Positions 31,904-41,524 of a stretch of 46,266 nt of DNA are shown in pieces. The notes beneath the pieces are model-generated. The model saw only the letters and a program-made list of their open reading frames with translations, made no database searches and had not been told where the DNA came from. Each line of letters begins with the position of its first letter. The first letter of the stretch is position 1. Source of the stretch: Fontibacter flavus (GTDB lineage: Bacteria; Bacteroidota; Bacteroidia; Cytophagales; Cyclobacteriaceae); the NCBI RefSeq assembly GCF_042432905.1, contig NZ_JBHLWI010000046.1, forward strand, positions 1-46,266. The letters run 5' to 3'. The position numbers were made by a program, and so were the translations under genes.

Positions 31904-34900
31904 ATGACTATGCGTACCACCAAAACCTTATTTTCCCTCTTTTTCATTTTCCTGTGGATCTTCTTGCCTAGATTCATCTTGGCCCAGTCCATCTACGAAC
32001 AGGTTGGAAGGCTTCCTATCACTACTTATACCACTGAGGAGTATGGTGGATATCCATCTGTTTTGGCTTCCATACAGAGTGAGGATGGGCTCATGTATTT
32101 TGGAGCAATAGGTGGAATGTATGAATATGACGGGGTTTCTTGGCGTTCTATTTTTAATATCAGGGATTATGTAACCGTAAGAAGTCTGACAAAGGACAGC
32201 AAGGGAAGAATTTTTTATGGGGGCGATGATTTTGGCTATCTAGAAGTTGACGAAAACGGTGAAGCTAGAGCAGTTTCACTCTTTCACCTAATTCCTGAGG
32301 AACTGAAATCAGGACAAACCATCGTTGAAATTCTATTTTTGAATGAATTTATTCTACTTCGAAGTCCGAATTACCTCATCAGATTGGAATTGGGGGAAGA
32401 TTTCAGCTTAAAATCCCTAAAATCATGGCAGTCAGAAACACGATTTGGAAAAAGTTTTTTGGTTGGCAATCAAATTTATGTCCGTTATGTTGATCGAGGT
32501 TTATTCCTCTTGGAAGGTGAGGAATTAAGATTGATCCCAGGTACAGAAATTTTTTTTGGAAAAGAGGCTGTAGGTATAATGCTTCCCTATCAGGAAAAGA
32601 ATAGTAACACCATACTTCTTGGTGGTCAGAACATTGGGTTTTACTTTTTGGAAAAAGGTACTTTTTCGAAGTTTCCGACCGAAGTAGACCTATTGATCCA
32701 AGAAGGAAATAAACTTTACGATGCAATACCTCATCAGGGGAACTATATTCTCAGCTTCTTAGGAGGGGGAGTAGTGATCATGAATCCCAAAGGGGAAATA
32801 CTCAAAAGGATAGGATCTGACCAAGGCCTACCCTCCGACGTAGTATATGGGCTTTATTTGGATAAAAACAATGGGCTTTGGGCAACCACTGAGGACGGTA
32901 TGGCCAGGATAGCCATAGATTCTCCGATTCTTAGTTTTGCAAAAGACTTAGGGATCAATTCAGCAGTACGTTCCATCGAAAAAAAAGGGGAAGAACTCTA
33001 TTTAGGGACCAATACTGGTTTGATCAAATTTGATGCGGTTGAAAAGGAATTCAAATCAGTCCCGCAAATAGAGAATATAGAAATTATAGGATTGTTGGGT
33101 GATGGGGATGATGTAATTGTTCCTGGGAGGAATTTGCATATAATTCGGGATGGGGAAGCCATTCGTTTGGATTTTCCACAAGACGGAAGCCGAGCAGTAT
33201 CTGCAATTATACCAAAAGACAAGCCCAATATCCTTTTTGTGGGAACCACTTCAGGGCTTCTACTCTACGAAAAGGGCCTTTCCAAGCAATTCCCATGGGA
33301 ATTACAGGGGAAAGTTCCGGGAATAGGCCCAATCAGCACCTACTTTTTTGAAGGAAAGGATGGAATCATTTATACAGGTGGTCAAGGAAAGCTATATGCA
33401 CTGGAAATAGAAGTAAAGGGGATGGAATCCATAGGAAATCAGTCCATCAAACATACTGTTTTAGATTCAGAAGCTTCGGATTCTTTTTCCTTAATGGATG
33501 CGGAGTTTTATAAGACTTCCCCTCAGGGCATGCAGAAGTATTCACCTGAGGAGGGGAAATTTGTAGCTACGGAGGACTTTAGTTTAATTGAAAAGGATGT
33601 TTATGATTTTATGCAGGTCAAATCAGGGATTCTTTGGTATCAATCAATAGATAAAAAGAAGTATATCCTCAAACGGAATGCTGAAGGGAAATTTGTCAAG
33701 GACGAAAGACCCAATTCCATAGCTCCGTATTTATCTCAAGTAGATTTTATTGACGAGGACAGCATCCTGTGGTTTGGATCTCCCAAAGGTCTGATCCGCT
33801 ACGATCCCACAAAAGACAATCAGACCGATAAGGAATTTTTCACCCTGATCCGACGAATCGAAACCAAGACCGATACGATTCCTTTGCCCTTTTACGGTAG
33901 AAAAAAGGATGTGCCTGCTGTAAAACGAAAAGAGAATTCCTACCGCTTTGAATTTGCAGCCCCTTATTTTGAGGAGGAGAAGAAAACTAAGTATCAAACC
34001 TATCTAGAAGGATTTGATTCTGATTGGGTGGATTGGAATGACAACAAATTCAAGGAGTATACAAACCTGTCACCAGGAGAATACACCTTCAGAGTAAGAG
34101 CCATGGCCCATACGGGAAGAATCAGTGAAGAGGCTTCCTATTCTTTTGTGGTCCTCCCACCTTGGTATGCCACCTGGTGGGCTTATCTGCTCTATGCATT
34201 ATTGATAGGGGGCATCATTACTGCAATAATCAAATGGCGCTCCCATAAACTCCAAGCTGAAAACCGCATCCTGGAAGAGCGGGTGAACGAACGAACGGCT
34301 GAATTGGAAAAATCATTGACCGAACTCAAGGCCACCCAGGCCCAACTCATCCAATCCGAAAAGATGGCCTCTCTCGGCGAACTCACCGCCGGGATTGCCC
34401 ATGAGATTCAAAATCCACTGAATTTTGTGAATAATTTTTCGGATTTAAGCAGCGAACTACTTGATGAAATGAATGAGGAATTGGAAAATGGGGCTATTGA
34501 AGAAGCTAAAGCCATCTCATCCGATATCAAACAAAATCTGGAAAAAATAAACTACCACGGCAAGCGTGCCGATGCCATCGTCAAGGGCATGCTGGCGCAC
34601 AGCCGTAACAATGCCGGTGATAAAGAACCTACGGATATCAATGCCTTAGCAGACGAATTTCTCCGACTTTCATACCACGGGCTGAGAGCCAAAGACAAAT
34701 CTTTCAATGCAGAGTTTAAAACCGACTTTGATCCCACTCTTCCAAAAGTCAACGTGGTGCCTCAGGATATAGGTCGTGTGCTGCTCAATCTGATTAACAA
34801 TGCCTTTCAGGCCAGTGCGGATCGGAACAAAGACCTAGCAGGTTTTGAAAACCTGCCAGGTCTAACGCCAACAATCACTGTCTCCACCAAAAACCTTGGA

Positions 34901-35125
34901 GATAAAATAGAGATTTCTGTCAAAGACAACGGTCCAGGTATCCCAGAATCCATCAAAGACAAAATTTTCCAGCCCTTCTTTACCACCAAGCCCACGGGAC
35001 AGGGGACAGGATTGGGATTGAGCCTGAGCTATGATATTGTAAAGGCGCATGGGGGAAATATTATTGTGAATTCCGAAGAAGGACTTGGGACTGAATTCAC
35101 TATTGAACTACCGCATGACAGATAA
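31904..35125 (+). CDS. Sensor histidine kinase 2 (propeller, Y_Y_Y)
   Basis: 1073 residues. Signal peptide (residues 1-28, ending ILAQ), then a long periplasmic region of two-component-regulator propeller repeats (residues about 30-640: YEYDGVSW, GLWATTEDGMARI and so on), a Y_Y_Y domain (about 670-745: YQTYLEGFDSDWVDW, LSPGEYTFRVRA), one transmembrane helix (WWAYLLYALLIGGIITAII), a coiled-coil linker and HisKA (His833) plus HATPase_c. It lacks the receiver and AraC domain of the hybrid regulators that often follow this sensor. It starts 10 bp after kinase 1. The palindromic insertion is at 34831-34863; the phosphoacceptor loop has no 7-bp repeat. Confidence 0.93.
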   Translation: MTMRTTKTLFSLFFIFLWIFLPRFILAQSIYEQVGRLPITTYTTEEYGGYPSVLASIQSEDGLMYFGAIGGMYEYDGVSWRSIFNIRDYVTVRSLTKDSKGRIFYGGDDFGYLEVDENGEARAVSLFHLIPEELKSGQTIVEILFLNEFILLRSPNYLIRLELGEDFSLKSLKSWQSETRFGKSFLVGNQIYVRYVDRGLFLLEGEELRLIPGTEIFFGKEAVGIMLPYQEKNSNTILLGGQNIGFYFLEKGTFSKFPTEVDLLIQEGNKLYDAIPHQGNYILSFLGGGVVIMNPKGEILKRIGSDQGLPSDVVYGLYLDKNNGLWATTEDGMARIAIDSPILSFAKDLGINSAVRSIEKKGEELYLGTNTGLIKFDAVEKEFKSVPQIENIEIIGLLGDGDDVIVPGRNLHIIRDGEAIRLDFPQDGSRAVSAIIPKDKPNILFVGTTSGLLLYEKGLSKQFPWELQGKVPGIGPISTYFFEGKDGIIYTGGQGKLYALEIEVKGMESIGNQSIKHTVLDSEASDSFSLMDAEFYKTSPQGMQKYSPEEGKFVATEDFSLIEKDVYDFMQVKSGILWYQSIDKKKYILKRNAEGKFVKDERPNSIAPYLSQVDFIDEDSILWFGSPKGLIRYDPTKDNQTDKEFFTLIRRIETKTDTIPLPFYGRKKDVPAVKRKENSYRFEFAAPYFEEEKKTKYQTYLEGFDSDWVDWNDNKFKEYTNLSPGEYTFRVRAMAHTGRISEEASYSFVVLPPWYATWWAYLLYALLIGGIITAIIKWRSHKLQAENRILEERVNERTAELEKSLTELKATQAQLIQSEKMASLGELTAGIAHEIQNPLNFVNNFSDLSSELLDEMNEELENGAIEEAKAISSDIKQNLEKINYHGKRADAIVKGMLAHSRNNAGDKEPTDINALADEFLRLSYHGLRAKDKSFNAEFKTDFDPTLPKVNVVPQDIGRVLLNLINNAFQASADRNKDLAGFENLPGLTPTITVSTKNLGDKIEISVKDNGPGIPESIKDKIFQPFFTTKPTGQGTGLGLSLSYDIVKAHGGNIIVNSEEGLGTEFTIELPHDR
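34831..34863 (+). repeat. 33-bp palindrome inserted in frame in kinase 2
   Basis: AGACCTAGCAGGTTTT, one G, then AAAACCTGCCAGGTCT. There is one mismatch in 16 arm positions compared with the copy in kinase 1. It encodes KDLAGFENLPG at the same position after the N box. Confidence 0.9.
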
Positions 35126-35168
35126 CCCATTCTTAATGAACATCATCCACCCTCTGCCGAAAACGCTT

Positions 35169-37964
35169 ATGAAGAAACCGATCCTATTTATTGCGGCCCT
35201 TTTCTTCTCCATTTTAAGCCATGCACAGTCCTATGAAATCGAGGCACTCAAAAAGCAACTCGATACCTACACCAAGCAGGATACAGCCCGTGTCAACCGC
35301 CTAAACGAGATATGTATTTCTTTGCCCAGGCTATCGAACGAGGACTTGGAACGATACGGAAATGAAGCCTTGGAACTATCGCAAAAACTGGCTTATCCTC
35401 GAGGAGAAGGCTTAGCACTTCTTACACAAGCTAGGTTGTATTATCCTAAAAACAGGTTAGACCTAGTTGAAAGCTTTATCCTTCAGGCTGATACCATCGC
35501 CAAGAAAACCAACGATGAATATTTACAGGCATGGGTTTATATGAGGCTGTCTGGATTTTATGGAAACAAAGATACCAGAGAGGGAATTCCTTGGATTTTA
35601 AAAGCAGAGGAAATTGCTATAAAACGCAATGATAAGCGACTGCTAGTAATGATTCAAAATGACCTGGCCAGTACCTACTTTGGATTAGGAGATTATGCTA
35701 CTGCCATGGATTATGCGGTAAATGAATTGGTACTCGCAGAGGAATTGAACGACACAAAGTTCAAGTACTTCGGCATGTCAAATCTAGGAGATGTATACAT
35801 CATGATAGGGGAATATGATAAAGCCAATGAATACCAACGTCAATTGATTGACCTCCATCAGGAGTTGGGTTTTGGGAACCGGCATTTGGCTGGTCTTTAT
35901 AATGGTTTGGGTGAGAATTACAGGCTTTCAGATAAACCCGTAGAAGCAATTGAGGCCTATGAAAAGGCTTTAATTTACGCTCCAAACGCTACAGACAGCG
36001 TGGTTCCAATCAGTAACATCGCAGACGTATATGTCCGCATGGACAGTCTGCCAAAAGCTTTCCAAAAAGCCTACGAGTCACTATCCATGACAAACAAAAT
36101 ACAAAGGAATTCAATGTATGGTTGGATTTACGGGATTCTGGCACGTGCCCATCTGAAGGAAGGTAACCTGGACAGCGCAGTATATTATGGTGAAGAGGGT
36201 TATCGCTGGGGACAGGACTTGGGTATCATGGAAGACCTTCGCGATAATTCTGGGTTACTTGCTGATGCTTATGCCCGCAGGAATGACTTCAAAAATGCCT
36301 TTTTATTTTTCCAAAACTACATCAGTTATAGGGACAGTATGGTCAATGACGAAGTCAAAAACAAATCCCTGCTGCTAGAACATAGTTTTGAGTTAGAAAA
36401 AAAAGAAGATGAAATCGCCCTGCTGAACGAGCAAAAAAAGCTACAACGGAATTTTCTTTACAGTTCCCTGATTGTGTTGGCGCTAATCCTGATTACAGCA
36501 TTTCTGTTGCTGCGCAATATCCGCCAAAAACAAAAGGCTAACCGCATTCTGCATAGACAAAAGCAGGAAATTGATGAGAAAGCCAAGGAACTAGCCACCC
36601 AAAAAGACATCCTTCAAAAATCATACGACAATGTGGAGCTCTTGGGAGAAATCGGACGGAAGGTAACTTCTTCTCTTTCAGTAGAAAAAATCATCGAAAC
36701 GGTGTATGATAATGTAAATGGCCTGATGGACGCTTCTATATTTGGGATAGGCATTTACCATGATACAACCAAATCCTTGGATTTCCCCGCTACATATGAA
36801 AATGGTCAGCCCTTGCCACCCTATTCTAATGCTATCAGTGACCCGAACCGATTGGCTGCAGTATGTTTTACAACCGGAAAAGAAATCCTTGTTAATGACC
36901 TGGAAAAGGATTATTCCCATTTTCTTCAAAAAATACCTAATCCGATCGCAGGTAAAAATCCTGCTTCTCTGATTTATCTGCCTTTGATGTCGAAAGGAAA
37001 ACTGTTTGGTGTCATTACTGTACAAAGTTTCAACAAATACGCCTTTACAGAATACAATGTCAATATGCTCAGGTCAATTGCTCTTTATACAGCCATTGCT
37101 CTGGAAAATGCTGAATCCTTTAATCAGCTGAACGCTACTTTAGATACCCTTAAGGAAGCTCAGGCCCAACTGATCCAGTCCGAAAAAATGGCTTCTTTGG
37201 GTGAACTCACTGCAGGGATTGCCCATGAGATCCAAAACCCGTTGAATTTTGTGAATAATTTTTCAGAGGTGAGTGTGGAGTTGATTGAGGAGATCGAAGA
37301 GGAAAGAAAAAAGAATCAAGAATCAAGGGACGAGAATTTGATCAGTGAGATACTTAGCGACATCAAAGAAAACCTCTCAAAAATCACTCACCATGGGAGA
37401 CGGGCAGACTCGATTGTTAAGGGCATGTTGGACCATAGCCGAAACAATACTGGAGAAAAAGTGGCAACTGATATAAATGCTTTGGCGGATGAATATCTCA
37501 AGCTAGCCTATCATGGTATGCGGGCAAAGGACAAATCTTTTAATGCAGAGTTTAAAACCGACTTTGATCCCACTCTTCCAAAAGTCAACGTGGTGCCACA
37601 GGATATGGGGAGGGTTCTATTGAATCTCATCAATAATGCCTTTCAAGCCTGTGCTATGAAAGACCTGCCAGGTTTCGTTAGCGACGACACAAAAAACCTG
37701 GCAGGTCTAAAACCACTGGTTACTGTCTCCACCAAAAACCTTGGGAATAAAATCGAGGTTTCCGTCAAAGACAACGGTACAGGTATCCCAGATGCCATCA
37801 AGGACAAAATCTTCCAGCCTTTCTTCACTACTAAACCAACAGGGAAGGGAACAGGATTGGGCTTGAGTCTGAGCTATGATATCGTGAAAGCACATGGGGG
37901 AGAGATAAATGTTCAAAGTGTTATTGAAAAGGGAACAACTTTTAATATCACATTGCCATTATAG
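35169..37964 (+). CDS. Sensor histidine kinase 3 (TPR, GAF)
   Basis: 931 residues from the ATG at 35169, which gives a clean signal peptide (KKPILFIAALFFSILSHAQ); in-frame ATGs upstream overlap the end of kinase 2. Residues about 20-400 are TPR-like helical repeats, followed by one transmembrane helix (LIVLALILITAFLLL), a coiled coil, a GAF domain (about residues 480-645, LMDASIFGIGIYHD to RSIALYTAIALENA) and HisKA (His686) plus HATPase_c (DNGTGIP, GTGLGLSLS). TPR plus GAF suggests it combines a periplasmic protein contact with a cytoplasmic small-molecule signal. It carries both repeat types, at 37311-37331 and 37661-37708. Confidence 0.92.
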   Translation: MKKPILFIAALFFSILSHAQSYEIEALKKQLDTYTKQDTARVNRLNEICISLPRLSNEDLERYGNEALELSQKLAYPRGEGLALLTQARLYYPKNRLDLVESFILQADTIAKKTNDEYLQAWVYMRLSGFYGNKDTREGIPWILKAEEIAIKRNDKRLLVMIQNDLASTYFGLGDYATAMDYAVNELVLAEELNDTKFKYFGMSNLGDVYIMIGEYDKANEYQRQLIDLHQELGFGNRHLAGLYNGLGENYRLSDKPVEAIEAYEKALIYAPNATDSVVPISNIADVYVRMDSLPKAFQKAYESLSMTNKIQRNSMYGWIYGILARAHLKEGNLDSAVYYGEEGYRWGQDLGIMEDLRDNSGLLADAYARRNDFKNAFLFFQNYISYRDSMVNDEVKNKSLLLEHSFELEKKEDEIALLNEQKKLQRNFLYSSLIVLALILITAFLLLRNIRQKQKANRILHRQKQEIDEKAKELATQKDILQKSYDNVELLGEIGRKVTSSLSVEKIIETVYDNVNGLMDASIFGIGIYHDTTKSLDFPATYENGQPLPPYSNAISDPNRLAAVCFTTGKEILVNDLEKDYSHFLQKIPNPIAGKNPASLIYLPLMSKGKLFGVITVQSFNKYAFTEYNVNMLRSIALYTAIALENAESFNQLNATLDTLKEAQAQLIQSEKMASLGELTAGIAHEIQNPLNFVNNFSEVSVELIEEIEEERKKNQESRDENLISEILSDIKENLSKITHHGRRADSIVKGMLDHSRNNTGEKVATDINALADEYLKLAYHGMRAKDKSFNAEFKTDFDPTLPKVNVVPQDMGRVLLNLINNAFQACAMKDLPGFVSDDTKNLAGLKPLVTVSTKNLGNKIEVSVKDNGTGIPDAIKDKIFQPFFTTKPTGKGTGLGLSLSYDIVKAHGGEINVQSVIEKGTTFNITLPL
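37311..37331 (+). repeat. 7-bp tandem repeat tract inside kinase 3
   Basis: Three units: AAGAATC, AAGAATC, AAGGGAC. They sit in the same phosphoacceptor loop as the tract in kinase 1 and encode a KNQESRD loop in frame. Confidence 0.7.
37661..37708 (+). repeat. 48-bp palindrome inserted in frame in kinase 3
   Basis: AGACCTGCCAGGTTT (37661-37675) and AAACCTGGCAGGTCT (37694-37708) are perfect 15-bp arms around an 18-base loop. It adds 16 codons (KDLPGFVSDDTKNLAG) at the same site as in kinases 1 and 2. Compared with them, the central G/C of the arms is swapped and the loop is longer, as if a different family member had inserted. Confidence 0.9.
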
Positions 37965-38354
37965 TCTGTAATCTTATTCTGGGTCAATACAAATTGGAGA
38001 AATTTAAACCTTAACGCTTACATGATCTAGTGATGCAAATCTCATTCATCTGATCACGTAAATACGAATATCTACCAGGTCCAATTTCTTTGGGAAGAAA
38101 TCCCATGGCTTGGGACAATTAATATCCTGAATGGTCACAAACCCTAAATAAGTAACCTGATTACTTTGTAATTTAATGTGTTCCCTGAGAATTTCATTGG
38201 ATTTCTCAATGATTTCAAAGGAAGACAAAAGCAGGAAATGTTTGCTAAACGGGTTTATTAGCTTGTTTATCAAAGTACACCTCAATGAAAGCCAAACATG
38301 TGCACTAACAAGCTTGGTGTTGTTTTATTTATAATATCCGTCCAGGAAAAAAGT
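37965..38354. other. Gap between kinase 3 and the receiver
   Basis: No convincing gene is seen. A 79-codon open frame on the minus strand (38046-38285) lacks any recognised domain and a fitting promoter; it could be a gene remnant. No hairpin terminator was found after kinase 3. Confidence 0.3.
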
Positions 38355-38738
38355 ATGAAATTTTTAATCGTAGATGATGAAAGAGATGTTGAAATGCTGT
38401 TTAGACAACAGCTCAGGAAAGAAATCAAGAACGGCTTGATCGAAGTTGAATTTGCGTTTTCAGGGAATGAGGCACTGGAGTTTTTAAGAAGCCATCATCC
38501 TCCCGAAATCATGTATATTTTCTCCGATATCAACATGCCTGGCATGACTGGCCTAGAATTATTGGATACTGTAAAAAAAGAGTTTCCCGAGATTTCCGTA
38601 AGTATGATCTCAGCCTATGGAGACAGCGAAAATCATGATAGGGCCATCAATGGAGGCGCAAAGGGTTTTTTTATCAAACCGATTGATTTTGATGTACTTA
38701 AAGCTGAAATGCATCAAATACTGACCGGCTCTAAATAG
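38355..38738 (+). CDS. Stand-alone CheY-like response regulator
   Basis: 127 residues from the ATG at 38355 (a start at 38298 would add 19 unlikely residues). A single receiver domain: acidic pair Asp7/Asp8 (LIVDDERD), phosphoacceptor Asp58 (FSDINMPGMTG), Ser86 (ISAYGD) and Lys108 (FIKPIDF). There is no output domain, so it acts by protein contact or as a phosphate relay. It lies among four histidine kinases and is the only separate receiver near them, so it is a likely shared partner. Confidence 0.92.
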   Translation: MKFLIVDDERDVEMLFRQQLRKEIKNGLIEVEFAFSGNEALEFLRSHHPPEIMYIFSDINMPGMTGLELLDTVKKEFPEISVSMISAYGDSENHDRAINGGAKGFFIKPIDFDVLKAEMHQILTGSK

Positions 38739-38845
38739 AGAAATCCACATCGGTATTGGCTAACAAAGTCAATAATAGCTCGCAAATTCCCAGACTTGCG
38801 ACAATTACTTTTATAATGGTCCACCGGTTTTCAGCAAAACACATC

Positions 38846-41341
38846 ATGAAAACAATTAACAAATTAAGGGAAACTGATGCCGTAATAATTTATCGGAAAT
38901 ATTGGGAAAGTTATTCCAAAGGAGACCTTGAAAAATTCGCCTCCACACTGGATGAAAACTTCGAAATGATAGGTACTTCAGAATCTGAGCAATGCCATGG
39001 CAAAGTTGCTGGAATAGAATTTCTCAAAGGACAAATCGATGAAATAGTCGGCAAGGTTGACATGCGAAACAGACAAATCCAGACCATCTGTCTGGATCCA
39101 TTGGTCCTGATCAATGAGGCCTGTGACCTCTATGTTCTGGCCGGATCTGACTTCTCTGGCAAAAGAAAGGATTGGAACTTCTATTCGAAAATCAGGATAT
39201 CTACCCTTTTGAGAGAAACCATCTCAGGATGGAAGGTGGTGCATCAGCATGGCTCAGTTCCTGATCTGCGCGTGGGAGAAGGTGAAACCTTAGGTATCGA
39301 GAAAATAAGCAAGGAAAACCTAGAACTCAGGGATGCAGTCAAACGGCGGACTGCTGAATTGGAACATAAAAACCGGGAACTGGCTCTGGAAGCGACACTT
39401 GAAAAAGTCCGTACAGTAGCCATGGGCATGAAAAAACCGGAAGACATGCTGGATGTCTGCCGGAAAATAGCGGGTCAATTGCAGGATTTCGGAATCAGTA
39501 ATATCCGAAATGTGCAGACGGTAATCATTGACGAAAAAACAGGAAAATACCTTTGCTATCAATACTTCCCTGCCTATGACCAATGCACGGTGGAAGATAC
39601 GGATTACCATAAAAGCCCAGTAGAACACGAAATGGTCAAGCAGATGCTGGCCTCCCGAGATGGCCATTTTATCGGTAATCTCATCGGAGAGGAGCTGGAA
39701 TCATTTTGCACACACCGAAAAGAAGTGAATCAGTTTTCAGACCCACTTTTAGATAAGGCTTTAGAAGTAGGGTTCTGCTTCCTTTCTATTGGAGAGGGTG
39801 GACTGGGACTATCACTTTACAAGAGATTGAAGCCGGAGGTATTGAGCTTTTTTAAGCGGTTTCACCAAGTGTTTTCCCTGGCATTCCAAAAATTTCAAGA
39901 TATACAAAAAGCAGAATTACAAGCATTAGAGGCCAAAAAACAAGCGTCATTAGATCGTGTGCGAAGCGAAATTTCATCCATGCGGCATGCAGATGATCTT
40001 CACAGAATCACTCCCCTGATATTCAATGAGCTGAATTCCCTTGGAATTCCGTTTATCCGATGCGGCATTTTTATCGTGCAGGAAAAGGAACAAAAAGTGG
40101 AAATCTATCTTTCTACACCTGAAGGAAAATCCTTGGCCGTGATGAAACTTCCTTTTGATGCAAACCAGATGACTGCACAGTCCATTGAAGCTTGGAGAAA
40201 AGGAGAGATATTTATCCAATATTGGAATCAACGTGACTTTGTGAAATGGGGTAAATCCCTTCAAAAACAAGGTTATATCAAGGATCTGAAAACCTACCAA
40301 GGAACGAAGAAAGCACCTGAATCGCTGAACTTACACTTTGTCCCTTTTACCCAAGGATTGCTTTACGTGGGTTCAGCGGGAAACCTGACTGAGGAGCAGA
40401 TCGGATTGATCAAAGCTTTAACCAAATCTTTTGATATTGCTTTTGCCAGATATGAGGATTTCGTCAAACTTGAGCAGGCAAAAATCGAGGTAGAGAAGGC
40501 CATGACTGAACTCAAATCGACTCAGTCCCAACTTATACAACGGGAGAAACTAGCCTCTTTAGGCCAACTGACAGCTGGCATTGCACATGAGATCAAAAAT
40601 CCCCTGAATTTTGTAAATAACTTCTCTGAGGTCTCCATTGAGATGATAGATGAATCTCTAAAGGAAATTGAAAAACCTAAGGAAAGAGATGAAACTTTGA
40701 TCAGGGAAGCCCTGAAAGAAATCAAATCCAACCTTGTAAAGGTGTTGGAGCATGGTACGCGGGCCAACAATATTGTATCCTCCATGTTACAGCATTCCCG
40801 AGGTGGATCAGGTAAAATGGAACTTACCGGCCTAAATGCTTTGGTCAGGGAATATGTAGACTTAAGTTATCATGGCATGAGGGCCGGAAAAAATCCTATT
40901 AAGGTGGAACTCTTATTTGATCTAGACGACAGAATCGGAGAAATAGAACTGATCGGGGAAGACTTTTCGAGGGCGGTGATCAATCTCTGTAATAACGCAT
41001 TTGATGCGATGCGAGAGAAGGTTTTAAAGACACAAGATACAAAACACAAGAAGCAAGATGAAGACGCTGATATTGTTCAGTACAATCCAAAATTGCAGGT
41101 GTCCACAATTCTTGAAAAAGATCAGGTTCGGATATATTTTAAAGATAATGGCACTGGCATCCCAGAAGAGATCAAAGATAAAGTCCTGCAACCATTCTTT
41201 ACTACCAAAAAAGGGACAGAGGGAACAGGGCTAGGCTTAAGCATCACCAATGATATTGTGAAGGCCCATGGGGGGGAACTTACCATCGACAACAAGGCTG
41301 ATGAGGGAGCAACATTTATCATTAGCCTTCCTAAATCATAA
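38846..41341 (+). CDS. Cytoplasmic histidine kinase 4 (NTF2-like, GAF-like)
   Basis: 831 residues from the ATG at 38846 (earlier ATGs lie in unlikely sequence). No signal peptide or membrane helix is seen. Residues 1-135 form an NTF2/SnoaL-like cone (YWESYSKGDLEKFASTLDENFEMIGT, then SGWKVVHQHGS). Two coiled-coil plus GAF-like units follow (ALEATLEKVRTVAMGMKKPEDM; ASLDRVRSEISSMRHADDL), then HisKA with His581 (LTAGIAHEIKNPLNF), N box VINLCNNAFDA, G1 DNGTGIP and G2 GTGLGLSIT. A 7-bp repeat tract lies inside its ATPase domain. It starts 107 bp after the receiver gene. Confidence 0.9.
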   Translation: MKTINKLRETDAVIIYRKYWESYSKGDLEKFASTLDENFEMIGTSESEQCHGKVAGIEFLKGQIDEIVGKVDMRNRQIQTICLDPLVLINEACDLYVLAGSDFSGKRKDWNFYSKIRISTLLRETISGWKVVHQHGSVPDLRVGEGETLGIEKISKENLELRDAVKRRTAELEHKNRELALEATLEKVRTVAMGMKKPEDMLDVCRKIAGQLQDFGISNIRNVQTVIIDEKTGKYLCYQYFPAYDQCTVEDTDYHKSPVEHEMVKQMLASRDGHFIGNLIGEELESFCTHRKEVNQFSDPLLDKALEVGFCFLSIGEGGLGLSLYKRLKPEVLSFFKRFHQVFSLAFQKFQDIQKAELQALEAKKQASLDRVRSEISSMRHADDLHRITPLIFNELNSLGIPFIRCGIFIVQEKEQKVEIYLSTPEGKSLAVMKLPFDANQMTAQSIEAWRKGEIFIQYWNQRDFVKWGKSLQKQGYIKDLKTYQGTKKAPESLNLHFVPFTQGLLYVGSAGNLTEEQIGLIKALTKSFDIAFARYEDFVKLEQAKIEVEKAMTELKSTQSQLIQREKLASLGQLTAGIAHEIKNPLNFVNNFSEVSIEMIDESLKEIEKPKERDETLIREALKEIKSNLVKVLEHGTRANNIVSSMLQHSRGGSGKMELTGLNALVREYVDLSYHGMRAGKNPIKVELLFDLDDRIGEIELIGEDFSRAVINLCNNAFDAMREKVLKTQDTKHKKQDEDADIVQYNPKLQVSTILEKDQVRIYFKDNGTGIPEEIKDKVLQPFFTTKKGTEGTGLGLSITNDIVKAHGGELTIDNKADEGATFIISLPKS
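41027..41061 (+). repeat. 7-bp tandem repeat tract inside kinase 4
   Basis: Five units: AAGACAC, AAGATAC, AAAACAC, AAGAAGC, AAGATGA. They encode KTQDTKHKKQDE after the N box, the same site where kinases 1-3 carry the palindrome. The frame is kept. Confidence 0.75.
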
Positions 41342-41524
41342 AAAAGCAGTTTTGCTGAAATTAATTTTCTTCAAGTATCTCCTGTTATTCTTCACCACCA
41401 AGCTTTGCTACAGTGGAATAAAAATGAAATAAGCTTGTACCCATTTTTAATTTTCAATTATTTTGAATATAAAAAATAATAAACGGTAAAATCCTTAACT
41501 TTAAAAATAAATTTTTATCAAGCC

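Noticed and set aside
38046..38285. 79-codon open frame on the minus strand
   Set aside because: No domain, no promoter and unlike the neighbouring genes; possibly a remnant, but not supportable.
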